Notes: generated by a model not told the origin, from the sequence alone. A stretch of 5,829 nt of DNA from Chloroflexi bacterium RBG_13_46_14 (GCA_001796415.1 MGML01000034.1:1-5829), one strand, 5' to 3'; numbered from the stretch's first letter, positions 1 to 5,185 are shown. Made by a program: numbers and translations.

Positions 1-66
1 AAGCCGGATCAGATGGTAACGGTACAACTCCTGCGACGGTTGCCTGCTGGAATATCAGGTACATAG
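1..66 (+). other. Window-edge stretch, possible 3' end of an upstream gene
   Basis: Frame 1 is open from the window edge and stops at TAG 64-66, which shares one base with the GTG start proposed for fdhD. That is the layout expected of a tightly coupled upstream gene. The 21 visible residues match no family I know. The fdhD frame itself is also open to the window edge, so this stretch could instead code for an N-terminal extension of FdhD. The sequence here cannot decide between the two. Confidence 0.25.
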
Positions 67-854
67 TGAAAATACAAAGAAAAAAAATGGGAGAAGAATC
101 GGTCGCTATTACAAAGAAATATCTCATATCACGGATCGACGGCAAAGACCTGACCCGTATAGAGACAAATATTGTCAGAGAATTCACAATGACAGTATTT
201 GTAAATGATATTGAGTTTGCTTCTTTATCCTGTTCGCCGTCGGATCTGGAATATTTGGCAGTTGGTTTTATCCTGTCTCAGGGACTGGTAACAAATCGCG
301 AAGATATTACTGATATCAAAGCAGACAAATCCGGAAAAGTATGGTTATATACCTCCCATAAAATCGATGCGGGGGCGAAGCTAAAGTTGACTTCCAGCGG
401 TGGCAGAAGCAGCGATACCTCGAATATCGTAAAACGAATCCAATCTCAGGTTACTATTCCTGCCGACCGTGTTTTTTCTTTGATGGATGAGTTCGACAGA
501 TATTCCAGAGATTTCAGAAAGACCGGCGGTGTTCATAGCGCTGCCCTGTGCGACGCTGAAAAAATCCTGATATTCCATGAGGATATCGGCAGGCATAATG
601 CTATAGACAAGGTGTTCGGCCAGTGCTTCATGGACGGCATAACGACCGATAATTACTTTCTATTAACAAGTGGCAGAGTACCATCGGATATAATGAATAA
701 GGTTGCTTTAAGAAAAGTACCGGTGCTTATTGCCAGGAAAAGCCCTACCGATCTCAGTGTTGAAATAGCTGAAAAAGCCGGGGTTACACTCCTTGGATTC
801 GTGCGCGATACCAGAATGAATATATACAGTCACGCCTGGAGAATCGTCCGGTAA
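66..854 (+). CDS. fdhD: FdhD-family formate dehydrogenase accessory sulfurtransferase (catalytic cysteine absent)
   Basis: FdhD proteins pass sulfur from a cysteine desulfurase to the molybdenum or tungsten bis-MGD cofactor of formate dehydrogenase in the cytoplasm. At 262 aa the length fits the family. Seen here: the N-terminal CSPSDLEYLAVGF block (56-68), TGGVHSAAL (153-161), EDIGRHNAIDK (172-182), TSGR (201-204) and a C-terminal GFVRDTRMNIYSHAWRI block. The mobile loop that normally holds one or two cysteines (CxxC or GCG type) reads TSSGGRSSD at 109-117, with no cysteine. The protein may therefore act differently, for example in cofactor binding or as a chaperone, or be inactive. The GTG start at 66 gives the usual length but has only a weak Shine-Dalgarno (AGGT at 57-60). 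ATG at 87 is the alternative, and the frame stays open upstream to the window edge. No formate dehydrogenase gene is visible. The family call is firm; the activity is uncertain. Confidence 0.93.
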   Translation: MKIQRKKMGEESVAITKKYLISRIDGKDLTRIETNIVREFTMTVFVNDIEFASLSCSPSDLEYLAVGFILSQGLVTNREDITDIKADKSGKVWLYTSHKIDAGAKLKLTSSGGRSSDTSNIVKRIQSQVTIPADRVFSLMDEFDRYSRDFRKTGGVHSAALCDAEKILIFHEDIGRHNAIDKVFGQCFMDGITTDNYFLLTSGRVPSDIMNKVALRKVPVLIARKSPTDLSVEIAEKAGVTLLGFVRDTRMNIYSHAWRIVR

Positions 855-865
855 ACTCGGGAATA

Positions 866-910
866 ATCCGGTTTATTTCTGCATTACCCTGAATACCCTT
901 TATACCGGAT
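866..910. repeat. Inverted repeat between the convergent fdhD and FmdE-family genes
   Basis: ATCCGGT at 866-872 and ACCGGAT at 904-910 are perfect 7-base inverted copies separated by 31 bases, in the short gap between two genes that converge. A bidirectional terminator would be expected here. However, the loop is long and neither strand has a T-run after the stem, so I record only the repeat. Confidence 0.3.
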
Positions 911-917
911 AACTGCA

Positions 918-1517
918 TTAAACCGTGTTTTTCTGTTCGTTTTCAGTGACATAGGGCAGGCAGCCATCTCGGCAGGCAGGACAAAGTGACCCTTCGTCGG
1001 ATGGAAATGCTTCATTGCATATCGGACATATCTCGACAGATTTCTTTTTCTTCCTTACCAGGAATTCGGGGGCTATTTTTACTTTTGCTATATTCAGTAT
1101 ACCAGTACCGGCTTCTATAGTCTGGTTGAGCAGTTCCTGCGTGTCCTGTTCTTTTTTTGTCTTCAGCCTGAAGAACCATTCATTTATTGCCGGCCATTTT
1201 TCCAGTTTAGATACGTCAAGGTGTACTCTCACTCCTTCTCCTGAGTATTTGTCATAGAATGACATAGCATAACGACCGACATCCAGGATATGCATCCACT
1301 GATTTCCGGTGGTGCAGGGAGTCAGGAGTTGAACGGCATCCGGAATACATTCTGCCGTTTCGCATATCACTTCGAAGAGTGTATTCTCCGGCAGATTCCG
1401 GCAGGCGAGGTCTACCATAAAGCCGGCTATTATTAACCCGGGAGCAAGATTTCCGCCGTGAAACTCTTTTGCCTCAGCACAGTACTCATCGATACCTAAA
1501 CCGCATATTTCGCTCAT
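918..1517 (-). CDS. FmdE-family protein with C-terminal zinc ribbon
   Basis: The family is named after subunit E of formylmethanofuran dehydrogenase. Stand-alone members occur in many anaerobes, often near molybdenum-enzyme genes, and their exact role is mostly unknown. The 199-residue protein shows the FmdE core: the FHGGNLAPG region (19-27), a CETAECIPDAVQLLTPCTTGN block with Cys52, Cys57 and Cys68, then DVGRYAMSFYDKYSGEGVRVHLD (79-101). A lysine-rich linker (156-159) leads to a zinc ribbon, CPIC (164-167) and CPAC (179-182). The usual signature is HGH-x-CPG; here the second His is Gly and the Cys is Ala, so the metal site must differ. The ATG at 1517 has only a weak upstream Shine-Dalgarno. 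The gene converges with fdhD, so they are not one operon, although a molybdenum-enzyme theme is plausible. Family confident, function unknown. Confidence 0.85.
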   Translation of the reverse strand: MSEICGLGIDEYCAEAKEFHGGNLAPGLIIAGFMVDLACRNLPENTLFEVICETAECIPDAVQLLTPCTTGNQWMHILDVGRYAMSFYDKYSGEGVRVHLDVSKLEKWPAINEWFFRLKTKKEQDTQELLNQTIEAGTGILNIAKVKIAPEFLVRKKKKSVEICPICNEAFPSDEGSLCPACRDGCLPYVTENEQKNTV

Positions 1518-1565
1518 AGCCTATCTATACTACCAGAATCACCAGCATCCTGCATATCAACTAAG

Positions 1566-1655
1566 CGTAACGGCACCGCCGGCAACTGGGGAAAACGCCC
1601 TCTCGACCTCGATGAAATGGAAGTTATGGTCATCGCCCGAAAACCCGTATTATAA
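1566..1655 (+). pseudogene. C-terminal gene remnant, possibly of a SAM methyltransferase
   Basis: One plus-strand frame reads like the end of a real protein: about 29 residues including GNWGKRPLDLDEMEVMVIARKPVL, then TAA at 1653-1655. An intrinsic terminator follows 30 bases later on the same strand. The closing V-x-IARKP pattern resembles the last beta strand of many class I SAM-dependent methyltransferases, but that match is from memory and weak. Going upstream, the frame soon runs into the start of the oppositely oriented FmdE-family gene, so the front of this gene is missing. The likely explanation is a gene whose 5' part was deleted in a rearrangement. It could also be a chance open frame, although the stop-plus-terminator arrangement argues against that. 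Confidence 0.35.
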
Positions 1656-1684
1656 GGAATCATTTCATTTTTCTTGGCTCTAAC

Positions 1685-1721
1685 ACCGGGGGTGGTTACT
1701 ATGAGCCATACCCGGTTTTTT
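1685..1721 (+). terminator. Intrinsic terminator
   Basis: ACCGGGGGTGG (1685-1695) pairs with CCATACCCGGT (1706-1716) over 11 positions, with one G-A mismatch and one G-T wobble. The loop is ten bases and a run of six T (1716-1721) follows. This is a good rho-independent terminator for plus-strand transcription. The only plus-strand coding sequence it can serve is the remnant ending at 1655. Confidence 0.7.
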
Positions 1722-1833
1722 CGTATTACATCACGATACGCTGTGCTTATAATATACGACACGTTTCCGACGCATTATCGTTAATTATCACAAAGTAACT
1801 CGAAGATATATCATTGTTACGTTTTCCTCTTGA

Positions 1834-1860
1834 TTGACAACCTTAGAAAAAGAGTATAAT
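1834..1860 (+). promoter_or_regulatory. Sigma70-type promoter of the SnoaL-like transcript
   Basis: A perfect -35 hexamer TTGACA (1834-1839) and a perfect -10 hexamer TATAAT (1855-1860) are separated by 15 bases, shorter than the usual 17. Transcription should start near 1867, giving a leader of roughly 190 nt before the SnoaL-like gene. The surroundings are AT-rich. Two exact hexamers in the right order and orientation, followed by structured leader sequence, make this the best promoter in the window. Confidence 0.75.
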
Positions 1861-1866
1861 CAGTTC

Positions 1867-1979
1867 ACATCTAAATAAATTAAAGCGATCATCCACTTTC
1901 TAGTGACAGGAAGGTGAATATGATGCAAAGAGGGCACCGGGGCTGCCAGATTGAGCGGCTGTATCCGGTGCCTTTTTTT
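1867..1979 (+). ncRNA. Structured leader RNA ending in a terminator (candidate riboswitch, attenuator or sRNA)
   Basis: The stretch from the predicted transcription start to the T-run is about 113 nt. The first hairpin pairs ATCAT (1888-1892) with ATGAT (1920-1924), then CAC (1894-1896) with GTG (1914-1916), then TTTC (1897-1900) with GGAA (1909-1912). It is followed by GCAAAGAGG and the terminator hairpin. A promoter, an aptamer-like hairpin, a terminator and then a strong Shine-Dalgarno is the layout of a transcription-attenuated leader. I compared it from memory with the c-di-GMP-I, cobalamin, TPP, ZTP, fluoride, guanidine and T-box consensus elements and found no full match. It could equally be a stand-alone sRNA. 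The structure is hand-folded. Confidence 0.45.
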
Positions 1980-2027
1980 GTTTTAAAGGAGGGAGTGCCT
2001 ATGAGTAATACAGCCTCTATTTCTTGA
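1920..2027 (+). CDS. Possible 35-aa leader peptide ORF crossing the terminator
   Basis: An ATGATG at 1920-1925 preceded by AGGAAGG (1908-1914) opens a 35-codon frame ending at TGA 2025-2027. It runs straight through the terminator hairpin and T-run (codons for PVPFFVL). A second in-frame ATG at 2001 has its own strong Shine-Dalgarno, AAAGGAGGG (1985-1993), and would give only eight residues, MSNTASIS. The TGA directly abuts another ATG at 2028 in the frame of the SnoaL-like gene. Ribosomes translating this ORF would cover the terminator, so it could be a regulatory leader peptide, or the eight-codon version could feed ribosomes to the next gene. The peptide matches no family I know and may not be translated. 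Confidence 0.3.
   Translation: MMQRGHRGCQIERLYPVPFFVLKEGVPMSNTASIS
1933..1979 (+). terminator. Intrinsic terminator or attenuator in the leader
   Basis: GGCACCGG (1933-1940) pairs perfectly with CCGGTGCC (1965-1972). The 24-base loop has a small inner pairing, GCC 1945-1947 with GGC 1957-1959, and seven T follow (1973-1979). It lies between a strong promoter and the Shine-Dalgarno sites of the next genes, so it should stop much of the transcription unless it is prevented from forming. Confidence 0.8.
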
Positions 2028-2060
2028 ATGACGTTTATTTATAAAAAAGGAGATAAACCA

Positions 2061-2519
2061 ATGGGAGTAGAAGAGAACAAGAAGATATTACAGCGGTACT
2101 TTGATGAATTAATGAATAACGGGGATTATTCAAAAGTTGATGAAATATTACATGAGGACTACAGTGGCTCGGCAGGTGGCGGGCTAAAGGGAGTTGAAGG
2201 TCATAAACAATACACATCCTATATGCATTCAGTATTATCAGACCTTCATTGGGAAACACAAGAAATGATAGCAGATGAGGATAAAATTGCTATATTCCAA
2301 AAATTAAGCGGTATTCATGAAAAGGAATATGGAGGAGTTCCTGGAACAGGCAAGAGATTCTCTTTTAATATGGTCAGCATGTATGAAATCAAGGACGGAA
2401 AGGTATATCGCGGATTAACGCGAATGCTCTACGATTCCCTCAACATGTATCAACAAATAGGAGTCCTCCCATCAACTGAAGAGATTATAAAAGCCTATAA
2501 TGAATCCCAAAAAATGTAA
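2061..2519 (+). CDS. SnoaL-like polyketide cyclase-family protein (NTF2-like fold)
   Basis: Members of this family are small cone-shaped alpha+beta barrels. Some are polyketide cyclases, but most stand-alone copies have unknown substrates. The 152-residue protein has the normal family length and layout: helix NKKILQRYFDELMNNGDYSKVDEILHEDY (6-34), the central Q-KLSGIHEKEYGGVPGTGKRFSFNMVSMYEI strand region (80-110), then KDGKVYRGLTRMLYDSLNMYQQIGVLPS (111-138), matching the usual G-x-PxTGK, DGK and QxG-L pattern. The start at 2061 is chosen because AAGGAG (2047-2052) lies eight bases upstream. The longer frame from ATG 2028 adds a non-family tail and lacks a good site. Transcription probably comes from the promoter at 1834-1860 through the attenuated leader. 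An alpha/beta hydrolase remnant follows, so the gene may once have belonged to a small hydrolase operon. Confidence 0.85.
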   Translation: MGVEENKKILQRYFDELMNNGDYSKVDEILHEDYSGSAGGGLKGVEGHKQYTSYMHSVLSDLHWETQEMIADEDKIAIFQKLSGIHEKEYGGVPGTGKRFSFNMVSMYEIKDGKVYRGLTRMLYDSLNMYQQIGVLPSTEEIIKAYNESQKM

Positions 2520-2545
2520 GACTACTCTCACCCACTGAAGAGATT
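2475..2545 (+). repeat. 12-base direct repeat at and after the SnoaL-like gene end
   Basis: ACTGAAGAGATT occurs at 2475-2486 inside the SnoaL-like gene, coding for STEEI, and again at 2534-2545 after its stop. In the second copy a different frame reads SPTEEIGV and then TAA, which echoes the LPSTEEI of the gene. It may be a scar of a partial duplication of the gene's 3' end. Twelve bases is short enough that coincidence is possible. Confidence 0.4.
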
Positions 2546-2566
2546 GGGGTGTAAAGGAGGCATGAA

Positions 2567-2612
2567 ATGCCGTACGCCAACAATAACGGAGTAGTATAAG
2601 GTGGAGAATTAA
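2567..2612 (+). pseudogene. Broken N-terminus of an alpha/beta hydrolase gene
   Basis: A strong Shine-Dalgarno, AAAGGAGG (2553-2560), sits six bases before ATG 2567. The frame reads MPYANNNGV-V and stops at TAA 2597-2599. MPYAN-x-NGV is the typical start of many alpha/beta fold hydrolases, which then continue with a few residues and Y-x-VEG. Shifted by one base, the sequence from 2595 reads YKVEN before another stop at 2610-2612, as if about 8 bases had been lost between the two parts. Nothing after the YKVEN segment resembles the family, because a palindromic repeat begins at 2616. This looks like a gene from the SnoaL-like operon destroyed by deletion and repeat insertion. The start motif is distinctive; the rest is inferred. 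Confidence 0.55.
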
Positions 2613-2615
2613 AGA

Positions 2616-2643
2616 CCCATTCCCACGCAGGTGGGAATCCAGA
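2616..2643 (+). repeat. Palindromic repeat ATTCCC-N8-GGGAAT, copy 1
   Basis: The core ATTCCC (2619-2624) and GGGAAT (2633-2638) flank eight bases. The extended copy starts CCC and ends CCAGA. This has the same form as the dRS3-type and ATTCCCG-hairpin repeats scattered between genes in many bacteria. It begins directly after the broken alpha/beta hydrolase remnant and lies in inverted orientation to copy 2. Confidence 0.75.
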
Positions 2644-2696
2644 ACCTGGATGTACAAAGATGGAGATATAAATACAAGGACTTACTTACTCAATGA

Positions 2697-2724
2697 TCTG
2701 GATTCCCGTCTACACGGGAATGGG
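2697..2724 (-). repeat. Palindromic repeat ATTCCC-N8-GGGAAT, copy 2 (inverted)
   Basis: The core ATTCCC (2702-2707) and GGGAAT (2716-2721) again flank eight bases. Read on the minus strand, the copy starts CCCATTCCC and ends GGGAATCCAGA, identical to copy 1 in both arms and different only in the N8 loop. The two copies bound a unit of about 109 bases (2616-2724) with inverted ends, like a tiny MITE. I see no clear target-site duplication outside it and no coding content between the copies. Confidence 0.75.
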
Positions 2725-2764
2725 GATATATTAAAAATCTAATTATTTAGCGGGAGGTTCATCA

Positions 2765-4132
2765 ATGGAAGTTGTGAAACTAGACTCAGGTTACATTTCC
2801 GGGACAGTTCTCGGTGATCCGGACAAACCGGTATACGTCTATAGAGGGATTCCTTATGCTGCACCTCCGGTGGGCGACCTGCGCTGGAAGCCGCCGCAAC
2901 CAGTGACACCGTGGTCGGGAATCCGAGAATGCACCGCTTTCAGCGCAGCAGCTCCCCAGTCAGTAACAGGGCATTACCCTAAGTCTACAATGCCTCAAAG
3001 TGAGGACTGCCTTTATCTGAATGTTTTGACCCCAATGAAAAATGATTCTGAGAAAATGCCAGTCATGGTCTGGATGCATGGCGGTTCCTTCTCATTCTGG
3101 AGTGGCACCGATACTCTCTATAACGGATTCCGCCTGCCTTTAAATGGTATTGTTCTAGTTAATGTTAATATGCGATTAGGCCCACTAGGGCTACTCTGCC
3201 ACCCAATGCTTTCCCGGGAATCACCGAAAGGAGTATCGGGCAACTATACTTTCCTGGACTTGATAGCTACCCTGCAGTGGGTACAAAAAAACATCCCTGC
3301 CTTTGGTGGCGACCCTGACAGTGTTACTATTTTCGGCGAATCATCTGGAGCAGCCGCAGCAGTCCGTCTCATAGCTTCTACCCTTGTTAAAGGTCTTTTC
3401 CATCGGGCAATTATTGAAAGTGGAGTTGGCCCCGCCTTTACCCGGTCATTAAAAGACGCAGAGGCTATCGGTGAGAAAGTATTTACCAAACTTGGTGTTG
3501 ACAATAAAAGCGACTCTCTTATGGCAGCTCGCAATATGTCCTGGCAGAAGATAATTGAAGCCGGACAGACTGTAAGCGCAGAAATAAACCTTCCATTCGG
3601 ACTCTGGAATTCGGTGGAGGACGGCTGGTTTTTACCGGACACTCAGGCAACCATCTTCAGTACGGGTAGACAAAACCGTATTCCCTTCATAGTTGGCTAC
3701 AATTCAGGTGAGGTGGCTGGTTGGCCGCCAGGATCTATACCAGCCTCTGTGGACCTATTATCCGCAGGCAACAAAGCTGGGGTAAAAACGTATGCTTATA
3801 TTTTCGACCACGTTCCAGCAGGATGGCAAAGAGACGGTGTACCCTCCCATCATACTTTTGAAATCCCGTATATATTTGGAGAATGGAAAGACTGGAATCG
3901 CCATGTTGATTTCTGGCCGATACTGTATAATTTTGCCCGAAATACCGGTGCTAAGTCAGATGATCCCGGTTTTACCAACGCAGATAATAGGGTCTCCGAA
4001 TTGATGATGAAAATGTGGACCAACTTTGCTAAGACCGGCAATCCCAGTATAGAGGGAGTAGTCGACTGGCCGTCCTGGGATGAAGATAAAGACCAGTACC
4101 TCTACATCACCGAATCGCCGGAGGTAAAGTAA
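2765..4132 (+). CDS. Type B carboxylesterase (alpha/beta hydrolase), active-site triad visible
   Basis: These enzymes hydrolyse carboxylic esters; this copy has no signal peptide and is probably cytoplasmic. Seen in order: YRGIPYAAPPVGDLRW (26-41), SEDCLYLNV (79-87), the oxyanion-hole HGG (105-107), FGGDPDSVTIFGESSGAAA with nucleophile Ser193, the acid Glu316 in GYNSGEVAGW, and His363 in HHTFEIPYIFG. The Ser-to-Glu spacing fits the family. Glu-to-His spans only 47 residues, against about 90 in Bacillus PnbA as I recall it, so a helical part seems deleted. GGGAGG (2752-2757) precedes ATG 2765 by seven bases. After the stop the same frame continues GFSKVAQK and then TAA 4157-4159, which resembles the usual tail and suggests a recent stop. 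It lies downstream of the palindromic repeats. Substrate unknown. Confidence 0.92.
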   Translation: MEVVKLDSGYISGTVLGDPDKPVYVYRGIPYAAPPVGDLRWKPPQPVTPWSGIRECTAFSAAAPQSVTGHYPKSTMPQSEDCLYLNVLTPMKNDSEKMPVMVWMHGGSFSFWSGTDTLYNGFRLPLNGIVLVNVNMRLGPLGLLCHPMLSRESPKGVSGNYTFLDLIATLQWVQKNIPAFGGDPDSVTIFGESSGAAAAVRLIASTLVKGLFHRAIIESGVGPAFTRSLKDAEAIGEKVFTKLGVDNKSDSLMAARNMSWQKIIEAGQTVSAEINLPFGLWNSVEDGWFLPDTQATIFSTGRQNRIPFIVGYNSGEVAGWPPGSIPASVDLLSAGNKAGVKTYAYIFDHVPAGWQRDGVPSHHTFEIPYIFGEWKDWNRHVDFWPILYNFARNTGAKSDDPGFTNADNRVSELMMKMWTNFAKTGNPSIEGVVDWPSWDEDKDQYLYITESPEVK

Positions 4133-4188
4133 GGGTTTTCAAAGGTTGCACAGAAGTAATAGATCTGAGGAAAAGTAATCTCAGTAAC

Positions 4189-4258
4189 AGAGAACCAATA
4201 GACCATAAATGCCTTTTGTACTACCCCAAGGTATATCGTCTCTGGTTGATTGTTCTCT
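4189..4258. repeat. Inverted repeat between the convergent esterase and methyltransferase genes
   Basis: AGAGAAC (4189-4195) and GTTCTCT (4252-4258) are inverted copies, extended by CCAAT/ATTG with one bulge, on a 56-base loop. A smaller hairpin, CTGAG (4165-4169) with CTCAG (4180-4184), lies beside it. There is no T-run on either strand, so I do not call a terminator. The rest of the 126-base gap (4133-4258) holds only the eight-codon esterase tail. Confidence 0.3.
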
Positions 4259-5050
4259 TTATTTCCAGGGATGCCACCAGTATAAGACAGAGCGCATCCC
4301 GTCGGGCCATAGATATACACCGTCATGAAGCGTCAGGCGTCGTGTGAGTGTCTCTCTTATCAGATCATCGTATTTGCTGGTTGAACCAATGTTAAGATGC
4401 CTTTTGGCTCTTGAAAATGCTTCCTCGAACGTGGTATCTCTCCAGTTGTGTATATCCTCTTCAACCAGTACATTCGGATATATCCCCATAGAATAGAGGG
4501 CATTATAGGCGAGATGAGCATTAGGACTGTCATACGGATGTCCATGTATTTTCTGAAACAGTTCTCCCGTAACGCCATCAAACGGAGGGAGGCGTAATAC
4601 CAGATAACACCACTCCCTGGCTTTCTCTTCCATCTTACGAATAAAAGCGGCAAAATCCTTTGTTTCGTATATGGCATGAGTGCATGACACGATATCGTGA
4701 GGTTCAACGTCTACTTCTTCCCAGCGACCCTGTATTATCCTTATGTTGTCCAGTTTTGCCTTTGCTATGTTTTCATGGAGCATGTCCAGCATCGAGTCTG
4801 AGGGTTCCACTGCTGTCACGTTCCTGACGATTTTTGCAGCGGGGATTATCCAGCGGCCGTTCCCGGCGCCTATATCCAGAAAAGACTGTTCTCCGGTTAA
4901 CTTCTCCAGAACGAAATCGAGTAAAGGATCCGGTCTCACCGGAGAGTCCCTGCGAAAATGTTTTTTACCCCTGATTACCTTCTCTCTCTCAATTGTACGA
5001 GGAGCGAAGGCCGAAACTTTATTCCAAAGATCGATCCAGTTTGTTTCCAT
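4259..5050 (-). CDS. Class I SAM-dependent methyltransferase
   Basis: It transfers a methyl group from S-adenosylmethionine to an unknown acceptor. Numbering from the chosen start (263 aa): a WIDLWNKVSAF helix (5-15), motif I FLDIGAGNGRW (57-67) for SAM binding, motif II TAVEPSDSML with acidic Glu82, then IIQGRWEEVDV and DIVSCTHAIYE (119-129). The tail ends with HDGVYLWPDGMRSVLYWWHPWK. The C-terminal half (RLPPFDGVTGELFQKIHGHPY and onwards) should set the substrate but is unknown to me. The frame is open to an ATG at 5158. I prefer ATG 5050 because the family normally begins just before the W-x-x-LW helix and a TATAAT lies at 5072-5067. Neither start has a clear Shine-Dalgarno. It lies downstream of the arabinofuranosidase gene on the same strand, with no evident functional link. 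Confidence 0.85.
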   Translation of the reverse strand: METNWIDLWNKVSAFAPRTIEREKVIRGKKHFRRDSPVRPDPLLDFVLEKLTGEQSFLDIGAGNGRWIIPAAKIVRNVTAVEPSDSMLDMLHENIAKAKLDNIRIIQGRWEEVDVEPHDIVSCTHAIYETKDFAAFIRKMEEKAREWCYLVLRLPPFDGVTGELFQKIHGHPYDSPNAHLAYNALYSMGIYPNVLVEEDIHNWRDTTFEEAFSRAKRHLNIGSTSKYDDLIRETLTRRLTLHDGVYLWPDGMRSVLYWWHPWK

Positions 5051-5185
5051 ATCTGACAATTTTAGTATTATATCAAATCCGACTTTCAGCTTCCCGGGAG
5101 ACGGGAAAACACCCGTTCGTATCGCAATTTTCGCCCCGGGGGCAGACACCAGGTACATTTGAAAAAGTCGGAAAATACCTGTATA

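Noticed and set aside
1514..1762. 82-codon minus-strand frame whose stop overlaps the FmdE-family start as ATGA
   Set aside because: The overlap looks operon-like, but the translation is low-complexity and basic, has no family features, and crosses the plus-strand remnant and terminator. It is most likely a shadow.
1867..1979. c-di-GMP-I or cobalamin riboswitch
   Set aside because: GCAAAG and CCGGGGCTGCC look similar to parts of these elements, but the spacing is far too short and the conserved partner segments are missing.
2028..2060. Longer SnoaL-like start at ATG 2028
   Set aside because: The extra 11 residues do not fit the family and lack a good Shine-Dalgarno, whereas ATG 2061 has AAGGAG at the right distance.
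2521..2596. tRNA-like or other folded RNA closed by ACTACTC and GAGTAGT with two inner hairpins
   Set aside because: There is no T-loop, anticodon loop or acceptor pattern. The region is better explained by a Shine-Dalgarno and hydrolase start, and the GGCAT-GAA-ATGCC hairpin overlaps that start.
2616..2724. CRISPR array
   Set aside because: There are only two copies, in inverted orientation, each an internal palindrome. There is no regular spacer series and no cas gene.
3244..3642. 132-codon minus-strand frame inside the carboxylesterase
   Set aside because: It is a shadow of the esterase's conserved catalytic region and has no protein-family features of its own.
5101..5116. Hairpin ACGGG/CCCGT as a terminator for the arabinofuranosidase gene
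   Set aside because: The stem is only five pairs and no T-run follows on the minus strand, so it does not support a terminator.
4743..5162. 139-codon plus-strand frame opposite the methyltransferase
   Set aside because: It is antisense to a clear methyltransferase with SAM motifs, has a Ser/Phe-rich translation and no ribosome site.
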